Shown here: in pieces, positions 23,048 through 33,632 of the stretch | Numbering within the stretch: the first letter of the stretch is position 1 | Layout: each line of letters begins with the position of its first letter | Assembly: GCA_029008095.1 (NCBI GenBank) | Contig: JAQXJB010000033.1 | Span: 1-33,632, forward strand | Length of the DNA stretch: 33,632 bases | Source: Clostridiales bacterium | GTDB lineage: Bacteria; Bacillota; Clostridia; Oscillospirales; Oscillospiraceae | Reading direction: 5' to 3' | Made by a program: the position numbers and the translations under genes | The notes under the pieces: generated by a model | Told to the model about the DNA's origin: nothing | What the model saw: only the letters and a program-made list of their open reading frames with translations | The model's database searches: none

Positions 23048-24355
23048 ATGAACTCATCCTCTGAAGTATGGAGCGCGGTGCTGGCGCTTCTCGAAAAAGA
23101 CCTGACGGTCACAGCCGTAAAGACCTGGTTCAACGACTGCGAGTTCGTTGAGCTGAAGGAAAACATGCTCGTTCTCCACTGTCCCTCGGAATTCCGCCGC
23201 AACGTTATCCTCAATGTCTACTCCGAGCGCATAAAAGAGGCGCTGAAGGAGATATTCGGCAGCGGCGACTTTGAGATAATGGTTCTCACCGACGATGAAT
23301 ACGCCGATTACGCCGGCGAGGTCAAGACCAGCGTCGACCCCTTTGACGATTCTCGCTTCACCTTTGACCGCTTTGTTGTCGGCCCCTCAAACCAGCTTGC
23401 CCACGCTGCGGCCAAGGCCGTTTCCGGCAGACCCTCTTCCACCTATAACCCTCTTTTCATATACGGCGGCCCCGGCCTCGGCAAGACCCACCTGCTTTAC
23501 GCCATCGGCCACGAGCTGAAGCGCTCCCGCCAGGACTACCGCATCGTCTACATCAAGGGCGACGAATTCACCAACGAGCTGGTAAACGCCATCCAGAGCG
23601 GCAAAAACACCGAGTTCCGCAATAAATACCGCTACGCCGACCTGCTGATGGTGGACGATATCCAGTTCATCGCGGGCAAGATACAGACTCAGGAGGAATT
23701 CTTCCACACCTTCAACACCCTCTACGAGGCCGGAAAACAGATCGTGCTGACCTCCGACCGCCCCCCGAAGGAAATGCTTCGCCTTGAGGAAAGACTGCGC
23801 TCCCGCTTTGAATGGGGCGTTTTGGTAGACATTCAGCCCCCGGACTACGAGACCCGTCTCGCCATCGTGAAAAACAAGGCTCAGAGCATGGGCGTTCCTT
23901 TGGAGGACAATATCGCCGCCTACATAGCCGAGAATGTGACCGAAAATATCCGTCAGCTTGAGGGCACGGTAAAGAAGATACTGGCCTACCGGGAGCTGAT
24001 CGTCGACGCGGACATAAACATCGACCTTGTTGAGCGCATCACCAAGGAGATCATCCGCGGCGACCGGGAGTACACCCCGGACATGATAATCGAGAAGGTC
24101 GCGGCCTATTACAGCATCACCGCCGACGATATTAAGGGCAGCAGCCGCCAGAAAAACACAGCTCTTGCCCGGCAGATATCCATGTACCTTATCCGCAAGC
24201 TCATAAACATGCCCCTTGCCGACATCGGCGAGGTCATAGGCGGCAAGGATCACTCCACCGTTATGCATTCCATAAAGAAGATCGAGAGCTCCATGTCCAC
24301 TCCCGAGTTCGCGGATGTAATCAGGGATATCACGGCTAATATCACGAATAAGTGA
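23048..24355 (+). CDS. dnaA: Chromosomal replication initiator DnaA
   Basis: This 435-residue protein initiates replication by binding DnaA boxes and opening the origin. The AAA+ domain begins at about residue 105 with FVVGPSNQLAH. Walker A GGPGLGKT is at 140-147, Walker B LLMVDDIQF near 198, and sensor motifs LTSDRPP and RLRSRFEWG follow. Domain IV carries the DNA-binding signature GGKDHSTVMHSI near residue 398. Length and order of domains are normal, with a short linker domain II. It lies directly upstream of a cluster of DnaA boxes. The genes normally found upstream in Firmicutes (rpmH, rnpA, yidC) are absent and replaced by esterases and repeats. Confidence 0.98.
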   Translation: MNSSSEVWSAVLALLEKDLTVTAVKTWFNDCEFVELKENMLVLHCPSEFRRNVILNVYSERIKEALKEIFGSGDFEIMVLTDDEYADYAGEVKTSVDPFDDSRFTFDRFVVGPSNQLAHAAAKAVSGRPSSTYNPLFIYGGPGLGKTHLLYAIGHELKRSRQDYRIVYIKGDEFTNELVNAIQSGKNTEFRNKYRYADLLMVDDIQFIAGKIQTQEEFFHTFNTLYEAGKQIVLTSDRPPKEMLRLEERLRSRFEWGVLVDIQPPDYETRLAIVKNKAQSMGVPLEDNIAAYIAENVTENIRQLEGTVKKILAYRELIVDADINIDLVERITKEIIRGDREYTPDMIIEKVAAYYSITADDIKGSSRQKNTALARQISMYLIRKLINMPLADIGEVIGGKDHSTVMHSIKKIESSMSTPEFADVIRDITANITNK

Positions 24356-24775
24356 GACGGAGAATTTCCCGGCTATTACATTCCCGGTCAAATAACTGCG
24401 GCTATATCCGACAAGAAAATTAAAAATTCACTATAATATACACGAATAGTATACTTTTTCACATTTTCCACAGACTTTTCCACAAGTGGAAATCAAACCT
24501 GTGCAAAACAAATTCGTCAAAATCCCTGTTGATAACCTTGAAAATTATCAACAATCTTTCCCACCGTCAAAACCCGCGCCGTCTCTTAGGTTTTTCCACT
24601 TTTCCACCCTTTTTTCCCTCTACGGACACTAAAACTAAAAAAATATCTATTCTATTCTTTTCTAAGCGAAAAAATTCGCTTTCATTCTCTTTTTAACGCC
24701 GTCGAATGTTGAAAACTCCTGCCGGAATATGCGTCCGGCCTTTCAAAAAACGCCGGCAGAAAGGACCGAGATCAC
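24356..24775. other. oriC: DnaA-box cluster between dnaA and dnaN
   Basis: Boxes matching TTWTNCACA or TTATCAACA are: TTTTTCACA 24455-24463, TTTTCCACA 24464-24472 and 24476-24484 on plus; TTTTGCACA 24500-24508 and TTATCAACA 24527-24535 on minus; TTATCAACA 24545-24553 on plus. A near match, TTTTCCACT, is at 24592-24600. An AT-rich stretch at about 24630-24665 follows and may be the unwinding element. A hairpin AAGCGAA/TTCGCTT lies at 24664-24681. GCCGGA/TCCGGC at 24721-24739 lies in the dnaN leader. Two boxes abut head to tail and two face each other. This intergenic stretch is the one long gap with no copy of either repeat family. Confidence 0.9.
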
Positions 24776-25897
24776 ATGAAATTTACCTGCGAAAAGTCGG
24801 CGCTGGCAAACGCCATAGGCATCGCCTCCCGCACCGTAGCCATTAAGAGCACCATACCCGCCCTTGAGGGACTTCTTATCGAGGCCAGAGGCATGGAAAC
24901 GGTCATTTCCGGCTATAATCTCAAGACCGGCATCCGCACGGCTCTTGACGCTGTGGTAACGGAGCCGGGAAGCATCGTTCTGAACGCCAAGCTCTTTGGA
25001 GATATCGTCCGCAAAATGCCCGACGATACCGTCAGCTTTGACAGCGGCGAAGGCTATATGGTCAAGCTGACCTGCGGCATGAGCAGCTTCGACATCATGG
25101 GCACCTCTGCCGAGGATTACCCCGAGCTCCCCTCCGTGGACGCTCTTGACAAGGTGCAGATAGAAGAAGGCGTGCTGAAGGAGATCATAGGCGAGACCCT
25201 TTTCGCCGTCAGCACCAACGAGGCGCGCCCCATCCACACCGGTTCTCTTTTCGAGATCGAGAACGGCGAGCTCACCGTGGTCAGCGTGGACGGCTTCCGT
25301 CTTGCCCTACGCCGGGAAAAGATCGCATACGAAAGCAGCGAGAAGATAAGCTTTGTTGTTCCCGGAACGGCTCTCTCCGAGGTGGAGAAGATAGCCTCCG
25401 ACAGCGAGGATATGGCTACCGTTTGCCTGGGCGAGAAGCACATCATGTTTATCATCGGCTCCACAGAACTGGTTTCACGCCGTCTGGAGGGCGAATTTCT
25501 CGATTACAATAAGTCTATTCCAGCCTCAGGTAAAATGAACCTTACCGTAAACAGACGCGAGCTGAGCGGAATTATCGAGCGCATATCCCTGCTCATCAGC
25601 GAGAAATACAAAAGCCCGGTTCGCATGAAGTTCTCTAACGGCAGCCTTAGGGTCAGCACCGCCACCGCCCTCGGTAAGGCCGTTGACGAATGCGATATAG
25701 TGGGCGACGGCGAGGGTCTGGAAATGGGCTTCAATAACCGTTATCTGCTGGACGCTCTCAAGGCCGCCCCCGCAGACGACCTCCGCCTCCAGCTCAGCTC
25801 CCCCATTGCCCCCTGCGTGATCCTTCCCGCCGACGAGGAGGACAAGAGCTTTGTCTATCTTATTCTGCCTGTACGTATCAGAGCGGAAGAAGAATGA
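24776..25897 (+). CDS. dnaN: DNA polymerase III beta subunit (sliding clamp)
   Basis: This 373-residue protein is the ring-shaped clamp that tethers the replicative polymerase. The start MKFTCEKSALANAI, the segment VRKMPDDTVSFD, and LYFAVSTNEARPI-like FAVSTNEARPI with VSVDGFRLALRR are characteristic. The end VYLILPVRI matches the conserved C-terminal strand. Length is normal for the family (about 365-380). An AAAGGA ribosome site precedes the ATG. It is the first gene to the right of the DnaA boxes and is followed by the S4 gene after 16 nt. Confidence 0.98.
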   Translation: MKFTCEKSALANAIGIASRTVAIKSTIPALEGLLIEARGMETVISGYNLKTGIRTALDAVVTEPGSIVLNAKLFGDIVRKMPDDTVSFDSGEGYMVKLTCGMSSFDIMGTSAEDYPELPSVDALDKVQIEEGVLKEIIGETLFAVSTNEARPIHTGSLFEIENGELTVVSVDGFRLALRREKIAYESSEKISFVVPGTALSEVEKIASDSEDMATVCLGEKHIMFIIGSTELVSRRLEGEFLDYNKSIPASGKMNLTVNRRELSGIIERISLLISEKYKSPVRMKFSNGSLRVSTATALGKAVDECDIVGDGEGLEMGFNNRYLLDALKAAPADDLRLQLSSPIAPCVILPADEEDKSFVYLILPVRIRAEEE

Positions 25898-25913
25898 TTT
25901 ATAAGGAGAAAGT

Positions 25914-26174
25914 ATGAAACAGAAGGTTGAAATACACACCGAATTTATAAAGCTCGACGCCCTTTTGAAGTTCGCCGCGGTGGTGGAAACCGGGGGCGAC
26001 GCGAAGCTTGCCGTACAGGACGGCGACGTTAAGGTAAACGGCGAGGTATGCACCATGCGCGGCAAGAAGATATATCCCGGCGATACCGTGGAGCTGGACG
26101 GCGTTAAGCTGCTTGTTATCAAGGAAGGCTCCGCCGCCGGCGAGAGCTTCAAGGTAAAACTGAAGCGCAAATAA
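25914..26174 (+). CDS. yaaA: S4-domain RNA-binding protein YaaA/RlbA
   Basis: This 86-residue protein consists of one S4 RNA-binding domain with the core [23 protein letters not shown] and GDTVELDG. The same gene lies between dnaN and recF in B. subtilis and many Clostridia. A role in ribosome or RNA metabolism is assumed for the family. AAGGAG precedes the ATG, and the spacing shows co-transcription with dnaN. The usual close link to recF is broken here by about 420 bp of repeats. Confidence 0.92.
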   Translation: MKQKVEIHTEFIKLDALLKFAAVVETGGDAKLAVQDGDVKVNGEVCTMRGKKIYPGDTVELDGVKLLVIKEGSAAGESFKVKLKRK

Positions 26175-26188
26175 TCGAAAGCTTCACC

Positions 26189-26547
26189 GGCGTGCAATGT
26201 ACGCCCCTACTGTGAGCGCTTCCACATCGTAGGGGCGACCATTGGTCGCCCGCCGGTATGCAATAACTAACGATCCCCACCATGTAACCATAACACCGCA
26301 AAACTTTAAGCATTCCCCGGCGGAGGCGTGCCTCCGCCCTGCGTTCTATCAATGAGAGTAATGGTAATCATGTAGGGCAGGGGCGCGCCCCTGCCGTAAA
26401 GTAACGATACCAACAACGTAACGACCAACCGCAAAACCCAAAAACCTGTCATTCTGAGCCACGCAAAGCGTGTGCGAAGAATCTCCGCAGCTACGGGACT
26501 GCCAATCTAAACCAATACAGGAGATTCTTCCCTACGGTCAGAATGAC
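26189..26547. repeat. Repeat mosaic inserted between yaaA and recF
   Basis: The mosaic holds two inverted hairpin pairs and one long element. Pair one: GGCGTGC...ACGCCCC with foot CTAC (26189-26210) facing foot GTAG with GGGCGACC-ATT-GGTCGCCC (26229-26251). Pair two: GGCGGAGGC/GCCTCCGCC with a degenerate foot CTGC (26319-26342) facing foot GTAG and the GGCAGGGGCG palindrome (26372-26395). A complete long element follows at 26448-26547. The mosaic fills almost all of 26175-26598. Confidence 0.85.
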
Positions 26548-26598
26548 AAAACCTAAAGTTTTGTAAGCACTGACGGAACTGCCGATGTAATATCGCCT

Positions 26599-27711
26599 AT
26601 GATACTGAACTCGATAAAAATTGAAAATTTCCGAAACTACGATAGGGCGGACTGCGCCTTCTCGCCGGATGTGAACGTCATCACCGGGGCAAATGCCCAA
26701 GGCAAGACGAATCTTATCGAGGCGGCCTACTACCTTTCCGGCGCAAGCTCCTTCCGGGCGCGGAGCAGCAAGGAGCTGATACGCTTCGGGCAAAGCGAAT
26801 TCCGCCTTTTCGCGGAAATAGAGTCCGAGGGGCGGGAGCAGACCATAGACATAAGCCTGAGCGCGGCGGGACGGAAAAAAATTCTGCTGAACGGAGTGAA
26901 AAAGCGCTCCGCCGCCGAGCTTTCCGGCAAGCTGTGCTGTGTGCTGTTCAGCCCTGACGATATGGAGCTGATACGGGGCGGAGCGGTCACCCGCCGCCGC
27001 CTGATGGATCACGCCATAAGCCAGCTGCGGCCGAATTACGCCGCCTGTCTGGCGCGCTTCAATAAATATTACGAGCACAAGGTCCGCATACTCCGGGACT
27101 GGCGGGAAAAGCCCGCCCTGTTGGAGGTGCTGGACGACTTTAACTATAATCTGGCTCATCTTGGGGCACAGCTCATATACTACCGGGCGGCATGGTGCCG
27201 CCGCCTCAGGGAAGCGGCGGGCGCGGTTCACGCCGAGGTCTCCGGCAGGGGCGAAGTGCTTGAGCTGTCCTACAAGACAGTAAAGACTCTGCCCGACCCG
27301 GAGGGCATGAAGCCGCAGGAAATATTGGAGTGCCTTCTTGAGCACCAGCAGAGCCACCGCCAGGCCGAGCTGGATTCCGGCACGGTGCTTTCCGGGGCTA
27401 TGAAGGACGACCTCATCGCCAAAATCGGCGGAGTGGAGGCAAAGAACTTCGCCTCGCAGGGACAGGCGCGCACCGCCGCCCTGTCCATAAAGCTTGCCGA
27501 GCGCGAGATAATCCGCTCCGACACCGGGGAGTATCCCCTGCTGCTTCTGGACGATGTTCTCAGCGAGCTGGACGAGGTTCGCCAGGATTTCGTTCTCAAC
27601 CGCATCGCCGGCGGACAGGTGTTCATCACCTGCTGCGACGGCCGGCAGGTCAGCGCCCGCACCGGCGGCAGGCTGATATTTGTCGAGGGCGGCAGGATAA
27701 CGGAAGAATGA
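26599..27711 (+). CDS. recF: Recombination protein RecF
   Basis: This 370-residue SMC-like ATPase loads RecA at gaps through RecFOR. NFRNY near residue 12, Walker A GANAQGKT near 31-38, the signature SQGQARTAALSIKLAE and Walker B LLLLDDVLSELD are all present. Length is normal. The start fits the family N-terminus, but no Shine-Dalgarno sequence lies ahead of it: the 30 nt before the ATG read through repeat-derived sequence with only a weak GACGGA too far upstream. The stop overlaps an in-frame ATG (ATGA) that leads into the tRNA-like element. Expression may now depend on a promoter inside the repeats, or on weak read-through translation. Confidence 0.96.
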   Translation: MILNSIKIENFRNYDRADCAFSPDVNVITGANAQGKTNLIEAAYYLSGASSFRARSSKELIRFGQSEFRLFAEIESEGREQTIDISLSAAGRKKILLNGVKKRSAAELSGKLCCVLFSPDDMELIRGGAVTRRRLMDHAISQLRPNYAACLARFNKYYEHKVRILRDWREKPALLEVLDDFNYNLAHLGAQLIYYRAAWCRRLREAAGAVHAEVSGRGEVLELSYKTVKTLPDPEGMKPQEILECLLEHQQSHRQAELDSGTVLSGAMKDDLIAKIGGVEAKNFASQGQARTAALSIKLAEREIIRSDTGEYPLLLLDDVLSELDEVRQDFVLNRIAGGQVFITCCDGRQVSARTGGRLIFVEGGRITEE

Positions 27712-27714
27712 GCA

Positions 27715-27873
27715 TAAGGCAACGGGAGTCGAACCCGTACCGCATTCCGGCGTCCCTGTTCGGCGCTTTTTGCCTTGTTGTCCTTGCCTTGCGTCAATTT
27801 TCAAGACCGTTGACGCAGCATGGGCGGAAAGCCGCCCGCAAAAACCGGCACGGGTTCGATTCCCGTTGCCTTA
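27715..27873. other. 159-bp inverted repeat with tRNA 3'-end-like arms
   Basis: The 28-nt arms 27715-27742 and 27846-27873 match at 26 of 28 positions as an inverted repeat. The right arm on plus reads ACGGG-TTCGATT-CCCGT-TGCCTTA and the left arm on minus reads ACGGG-TTCGACT-CCCGT-TGCCTTA, so each looks like a T arm followed by an acceptor 3' strand. In between lie a 7-bp hairpin GCGTCAA/TTGACGC (27791-27797 with 27810-27816) and GGGCGG-AAAG-CCGCCC. TAAGGCA at 27715 is complementary to TGCCTTA at 27867, so a cloverleaf-like 159-nt RNA can be drawn, but no D arm or anticodon loop of normal form exists. The element is 53 codons long and open in frame with remB. Confidence 0.6.
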
Positions 27874-27884
27874 AGGAGCAAAGT

Positions 27885-28148
27885 ATGTATCTTCACCTTG
27901 GACAAGGCATGGTCGTGCCGAAAGCGGACATTATCGGCATATTTGACATGGAAAACTGCACGAGCTCGCGGCATACGCGAAGCTTTTTAAAGCTCTGCGA
28001 GGACGCGGGAGAGGTCATCGACCTGAGCACTGACCTGCCCCGTGTGTTCGCCCTTTGCGCTTCCCCGGACGGCGCCGAGACGGTGTATCTTTCCCAGCTC
28101 TCCTCTCAGACGCTGCAAAAGCGCTGGGAGCGCAATGAAATATTGTAA
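27885..28148 (+). CDS. remB: DUF370 / RemB-type regulator
   Basis: This 87-residue protein starts MYLHLGQGMVVPKADIIGIFD and ends with YLSQLSSQTLQKR, matching the RemA/RemB (DUF370) family that regulates extracellular matrix genes in Bacillus. B. subtilis remB (yaaB) occupies the same position between recF and gyrB. AAGGAG at 27873-27878, 6 nt upstream, fixes the start. Its first base belongs to the right arm of the tRNA-like inverted repeat. An in-frame ATG at 27708 would add 59 residues, but the family begins at MYLHLG. Confidence 0.88.
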   Translation: MYLHLGQGMVVPKADIIGIFDMENCTSSRHTRSFLKLCEDAGEVIDLSTDLPRVFALCASPDGAETVYLSQLSSQTLQKRWERNEIL

Positions 28149-28171
28149 TTGCCGCTTTACCGAAAGAATTT

Positions 28172-28271
28172 GTCATTCTGAGCCACGCAAAGCGTGCGCG
28201 AAAAATTTCCGCACTGATGGAACTGCCAATGTAAACCAAGATGGGAGATTCTTCACTGCGTTCAGAATGAC
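28172..28271. repeat. Complete long element before gyrB
   Basis: The ends GTCATTCTGA at 28172 and TCAGAATGAC ending at 28271 are intact. The inner part is GCGAAAAATTTCCGCA...AACTGCCAATGTAAACC...GGGAGATTCTTCACTGCG, so it is a diverged full copy. No GTAG-foot hairpin accompanies it. Confidence 0.85.
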
Positions 28272-28395
28272 AAGACTTAAAGTCTTGTGTAAGGTAACGA
28301 ATAAAACGCAAAACCGAAAAAACCTATGGTAATTGTGGAAAAATGAATTTCAGCTTCAGAATAAACCGTTGGATGATCCGACGTTTTGGAGGATA

Positions 28396-30480
<2,085 letters not shown>

Positions 30481-30514
30481 TGGCTGCCCGCCGCAGCGCA
30501 CCAATTCGTTGAGC

Positions 30515-30674
30515 GTAGGGCAGGGGCGCGCCCCTGCCGTGCAGTACCAACGCCACACACAATGTAACGATAAAACCGCAAAACCTGTCATTCTGAGCTT
30601 GCGAAGAATCTCCGCAGTAAAACAACTGCCGATGTAAACCGACTGCGGAGATTCTTCCCTACGTTCAGAATGAC
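30515..30674. repeat. GTAG-foot hairpin and long element between gyrB and gyrA
   Basis: Foot GTAG at 30515-30518 is followed by the palindrome GGCAGGGGCG/CGCCCCTGCC. The conserved tail comes next, then a complete long element at 30587-30674. No gene or clear terminator is seen in 30481-30790. TAGGAG at 30779-30784 is the gyrA ribosome site. Confidence 0.85.
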
Positions 30675-30790
30675 AGAACTTAAAGCCTTATGCGCAGTAA
30701 CGCAGCCGCCAATAAACCGGCAGCGATGCCGCCGTGAATGGAAGCCTCGCTTCATTAAGCCCCGCCCGGGGCATTGATAGGAGAAAACAT

Positions 30791-33304
30791 ATGGCACATA
30801 ACAGAGATTACAAACCCGAGGATATAGCCTTTCCCCAGCAGGCGATAACCGAGTCGCTGCTGGTGGATGAGATGGAGAAATCCTATATCGAATACGCCAT
30901 GAGCGTCATCGTAGGCCGTGCCCTGCCGGACGTGCGCGACGGTCTGAAGCCCGTCCACCGCCGCATACTCTACTCCATGTATGAAAACGGCCTCACCTCG
31001 GACAAGCCTTTCAAGAAATCCGCCACTTGCGTCGGTGACGTGCTCGGTAAGTACCACCCCCACGGCGACAGCTCGGTTTACGACGCTATGGTGCGCCTTG
31101 CCCAGGACTTTTCCATGCGCTACATGCTCGTGGACGGCCACGGCAACTTCGGTTCCGTGGACGGCGACCCCCCGGCCGCTTACCGTTACACCGAGGCTCG
31201 CCTCTCAAAAATATCCAACGAAATGCTCCGTGACATCGACAAGGAGACTGTGGACTGGGATCCTAACTTCGACGAAACCAGCAAGGAGCCCCGCGTCCTG
31301 CCCAGCCGCTTTCCCAATCTGCTGGTGAACGGCTCCAGCGGTATCGCCGTCGGTATGGCCACCAATATCCCGCCCCACAATCTGGCGGAGGTCATCGACG
31401 CCTGCGTATGCGTGCTGGATAACCCGGACTGCACTCTCGCCGACCTGATGGAGCATATACAGGGTCCGGATTTCCCCACCAGGGGCATAATCATGGGCCG
31501 CAGCGGTATTCGCGCCGCTTATGCCACCGGACGCGGCAAGGTGATCGTCCGCGCCCGCACCGAATTTGAGGAATACGGCCGCGACCACCGCACCCGCATC
31601 ATCGTGACTGAGCTGCCCTATCAGGTGAATAAGCGCCAGCTTATAAAGAACATAGCCGAGCAGGTGAAGGACAAGCGCCTTGATGGCATCAGCGACCTGC
31701 GCGACGAGACCGACCGCAACGGTATGCGCATGGTCATAGAGCTCAAGCGCGATGCCAACCCGCAGGTGGTGCTCAATAAGCTCTTTATGCAGACCGCCCT
31801 TCAGTCCACCTTTTCCATCATCATGCTGGCTCTTGTGGATAACCAGAAGCAGCCCAAGATACTCTCCCTGCGCCATGTGCTGGACGAGTACCTCTCCTTC
31901 CAGGAGGAGATTATCATCCGCCGCACCCGCTATGACCTGAAAAAGGCGCAGGAGCGCGCCCATCTGCTGCAGGGACTGATCATAGCCCAGGACAATATCG
32001 ACGAGGTCATCCACATCATACGCACCAGCTATGACGATGCCCGGGAGCGTCTGATGGAGCGCTTCGGCCTTGACGAGGTGCAGGCGCAGGCCATACTCGA
32101 TATGCGTCTGAAGGCTTTGCAGGGTCTTGACCGGGAGAAGCTGGAGAACGAATTCAAGGAGCTGCAGGCCCGCATTGAGTATTATAATCAGCTTCTCGCT
32201 TCCGATGAGATGCTTCGCGGCGTTCTCAAGGAGGAGCTTATCGCCATCCGCGATAAATTCGGCGATAAGCGCCGCACCGAGATACAGGACGTGGAGGACG
32301 AGATAGACATAGAGGATCTCATCGAGGAGGAGACCTGCATCTATACCCTCACCAACGCCGGCTACATCAAGCGCATGAGCCTTGATACCTACGCGGCTCA
32401 GCGCCGGGGCGGCAAGGGCAAGCGCGGTATGGCCACCCGTGAGGAGGACTATGTGGAGACCATTTTCACCGCCTCCACCCACGATAATATCCTCTTCTTT
32501 ACCAATTTCGGAAAGGTCTACTGCAAGAAGGGCTATCTGATCCCCGAGGCGGGCAGCGCCGCCAAGGGTACGAATATCGTCAACATCCTGCCCATCGAGC
32601 CGGGCGAGAGAGTGAACACCATGATACATGGCCGGGGCTTCCCCGAGGATAAATACCTCATGTTTATCACAAGGGGCGGCACCGTCAAGCGCCTGCGCAC
32701 CAGCGAGCTGAAGAATATCCGCCGCAACGGTCTGCGAGTGCTGAATCTTGTTGACGGCGACGAGCTTATCTCCGTCCGCGAAACTGACGGCAATCAGAAT
32801 ATTCTCATCGCCACCCACGACGGCTTTGCCATCTGCTTCAATGAAAACGACGTCCGTCCTATGGGACGCACTGCCGCCGGCGTGCGCGGCATAACCCTCC
32901 GGGAGGGCGATTACTGCGTGGGCGCCGCCCGCGCCCGTGAGGAAGGCTCCCTGCTGAGTGTCACTGAGAACGGCTACGGCAAGCGCACCGCCCTTTCCGA
33001 ATATATCCGCGGCGACGGAAACGAGCCCCAGAAGCGCGGAGGCCGGGGCATGAAGAACTATCAGGTCACGGAAAAGACCGGCAAGGTCGCCGCCGTCAAG
33101 GTGGTGGACGATGCCGACGATATCCTGCTGGTGGCCGATAACGGTATCGTTATCCGTATGTCCGCAGCCGATATCAACACCTACGGCCGCGCCACCCAGG
33201 GCGTGCGCCTGATGAACGTTTCCGACGGCGCGAAGGTCATTTCCCTGGCCCGCACCGAGCGCGAGGACGCCGCCGAGGACGCCGTCCCCGAAAATGACGA
33301 TTGA
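30791..33304 (+). CDS. gyrA: DNA gyrase subunit A
   Basis: This 837-residue protein is the DNA-cleaving subunit of gyrase. The cleavage tyrosine is Tyr133 in RYTEARL. The quinolone-determining region [10 protein letters not shown] has serine (Ser94) and aspartate (Asp98) at the positions of E. coli Ser83 and Asp87, so no resistance change is seen there. The C-terminal half shows repeated beta-pinwheel blades and the GyrA-box-like QRRGGKGK near residue 537, which is typical of gyrase and separates it from ParC. The acidic tail [13 protein letters not shown] ends the protein. The ATG at 30791 is chosen for its ribosome site; an in-frame ATG 57 nt upstream has none. Confidence 0.97.
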   Translation: MAHNRDYKPEDIAFPQQAITESLLVDEMEKSYIEYAMSVIVGRALPDVRDGLKPVHRRILYSMYENGLTSDKPFKKSATCVGDVLGKYHPHGDSSVYDAMVRLAQDFSMRYMLVDGHGNFGSVDGDPPAAYRYTEARLSKISNEMLRDIDKETVDWDPNFDETSKEPRVLPSRFPNLLVNGSSGIAVGMATNIPPHNLAEVIDACVCVLDNPDCTLADLMEHIQGPDFPTRGIIMGRSGIRAAYATGRGKVIVRARTEFEEYGRDHRTRIIVTELPYQVNKRQLIKNIAEQVKDKRLDGISDLRDETDRNGMRMVIELKRDANPQVVLNKLFMQTALQSTFSIIMLALVDNQKQPKILSLRHVLDEYLSFQEEIIIRRTRYDLKKAQERAHLLQGLIIAQDNIDEVIHIIRTSYDDARERLMERFGLDEVQAQAILDMRLKALQGLDREKLENEFKELQARIEYYNQLLASDEMLRGVLKEELIAIRDKFGDKRRTEIQDVEDEIDIEDLIEEETCIYTLTNAGYIKRMSLDTYAAQRRGGKGKRGMATREEDYVETIFTASTHDNILFFTNFGKVYCKKGYLIPEAGSAAKGTNIVNILPIEPGERVNTMIHGRGFPEDKYLMFITRGGTVKRLRTSELKNIRRNGLRVLNLVDGDELISVRETDGNQNILIATHDGFAICFNENDVRPMGRTAAGVRGITLREGDYCVGAARAREEGSLLSVTENGYGKRTALSEYIRGDGNEPQKRGGRGMKNYQVTEKTGKVAAVKVVDDADDILLVADNGIVIRMSAADINTYGRATQGVRLMNVSDGAKVISLARTEREDAAEDAVPENDD

Positions 33305-33309
33305 TAAAC

Positions 33310-33632
33310 GTAGGGCAGGGGCGCTTTTCAAACGAAATAAATCCCTTTCGGGATTTGTGAAATTTGCTTCGCAAGTGAAGTATGGCTTCGCCATGTGAAA
33401 TGCCTGCGGGCGTGGGTGGATTTGTTTCCTTTCACGTTTCGTGTAAGCGGAAAATTTCACATTGTAGGGCAGGGGTGCGCCCCTGCCGTGCAACGTTCCG
33501 CATAATGTAACGATAAACCACAAAACCTAAAAACTTGTCATTCTGAGCTACGCGAAGCGTGTGCGAAGAATCTCCGCAGCAATGTGACTGCCAATGCAAA
33601 ACCAACGCAGGAGATTCTTCACTACGTTCAGA
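33310..33632. repeat. GTAG-foot hairpins flanking a TTC-loop hairpin cluster, plus long element
   Basis: A GTAG-foot hairpin starts at 33310 but breaks off at 33324. Small hairpins follow: AAATCCC/GGGATTT (33339-33356), TTGC-TTC-GCAA (33364-33374), ATGGC-TTC-GCCAT (33382-33394) and GCC/GGC (33402-33411), linked by GTGAA. A complete GTAG-foot hairpin occurs at 33464-33487, with a TGCG loop. A long element starts at 33537 and runs off the window end. No gene is seen after gyrA. Confidence 0.78.

Noticed and set aside
27715-27789. A 75-nt tRNA gene on the minus strand with AAGGCAA / TTGCCTT acceptor ends and a good T arm
   Set aside because: There is no D arm with the usual GG and no 7-nt anticodon loop on a 5-bp stem, so it cannot be a normal tRNA. 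It is described as a tRNA-like arm instead.
27708-28148. A longer remB start at the ATG overlapping the recF stop
   Set aside because: The extra 59 residues are translated from the inverted repeat, while the family starts at MYLHLG and AAGGAG lies just ahead of that ATG.
31061-31090. Quinolone-resistance changes in GyrA
   Set aside because: Serine and aspartate are kept at the two main positions.

Overview
The window holds the replication origin of a GC-rich member of the Bacillota. The order dnaA, oriC, dnaN, yaaA (S4), recF, remB, gyrB, gyrA is the classic Firmicute origin block. A T-box riboswitch, hemZ, AddA-type recombination, a HisJ-type PHP phosphatase and GyrB sequence features point to Clostridia, most likely an anaerobic gut relative of the Oscillospiraceae. 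This placement is inferred from gene content and no rRNA gene is present to confirm it.

Layout. 380-2478: MBL-fold hydrolase and hemZ, overlapping by 1 nt. 2688-5628: a tightly overlapping operon of methyltransferase, truncated PaaK-like CoA ligase, and a MobA-like nucleotidyltransferase fused to a histidine phosphatase; its pathway is unknown to me. 5998-9426: addA with no addB beside it. 9931-12614: a homocysteine S-methyltransferase-family protein and a PMT-type membrane glycosyltransferase. 13037-14513: PHP phosphatase, rpiB and a 62-aa membrane protein. 14697-17228 (minus): an 843-aa fusion of a xylose-isomerase-like TIM barrel and an acyl-CoA synthetase, transcribed from a consensus promoter through a T-box that I read as leucine-specific. 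18114-20480: GH3 beta-glycosidase. 20809-22516 (minus): two tandem CE1-type esterases. 23048-33304: the origin block.

Almost every intergenic gap is packed with repeats. One class is short perfect hairpins preceded by GTAG, with at least six different but internally complementary stems, often in inverted pairs like REP/BIME elements. A second is a roughly 90-100 bp element ending in GTCATTCTGA / TCAGAATGAC. They often occur in fixed order (hairpin pair, conserved tail, long element) and have entered even the yaaA-recF gap of the origin operon.

The most unusual signals are: (1) the leucine-type T-box in front of the TIM barrel-acyl-CoA synthetase fusion, which suggests synthesis of leucine from a branched acid; (2) a structured gyrB leader in which one segment can pair either into a terminator-like hairpin or with 16 nt covering the gyrB ribosome binding site, and which shares blocks with the leader of the PHP-rpiB operon; (3) a 159-bp inverted repeat between recF and remB whose arms look like tRNA 3' ends; and (4) the methyltransferase-ligase-nucleotidyltransferase operon. 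No RNA fold, database search or alignment could be run, so family assignments rest on motifs read by eye.
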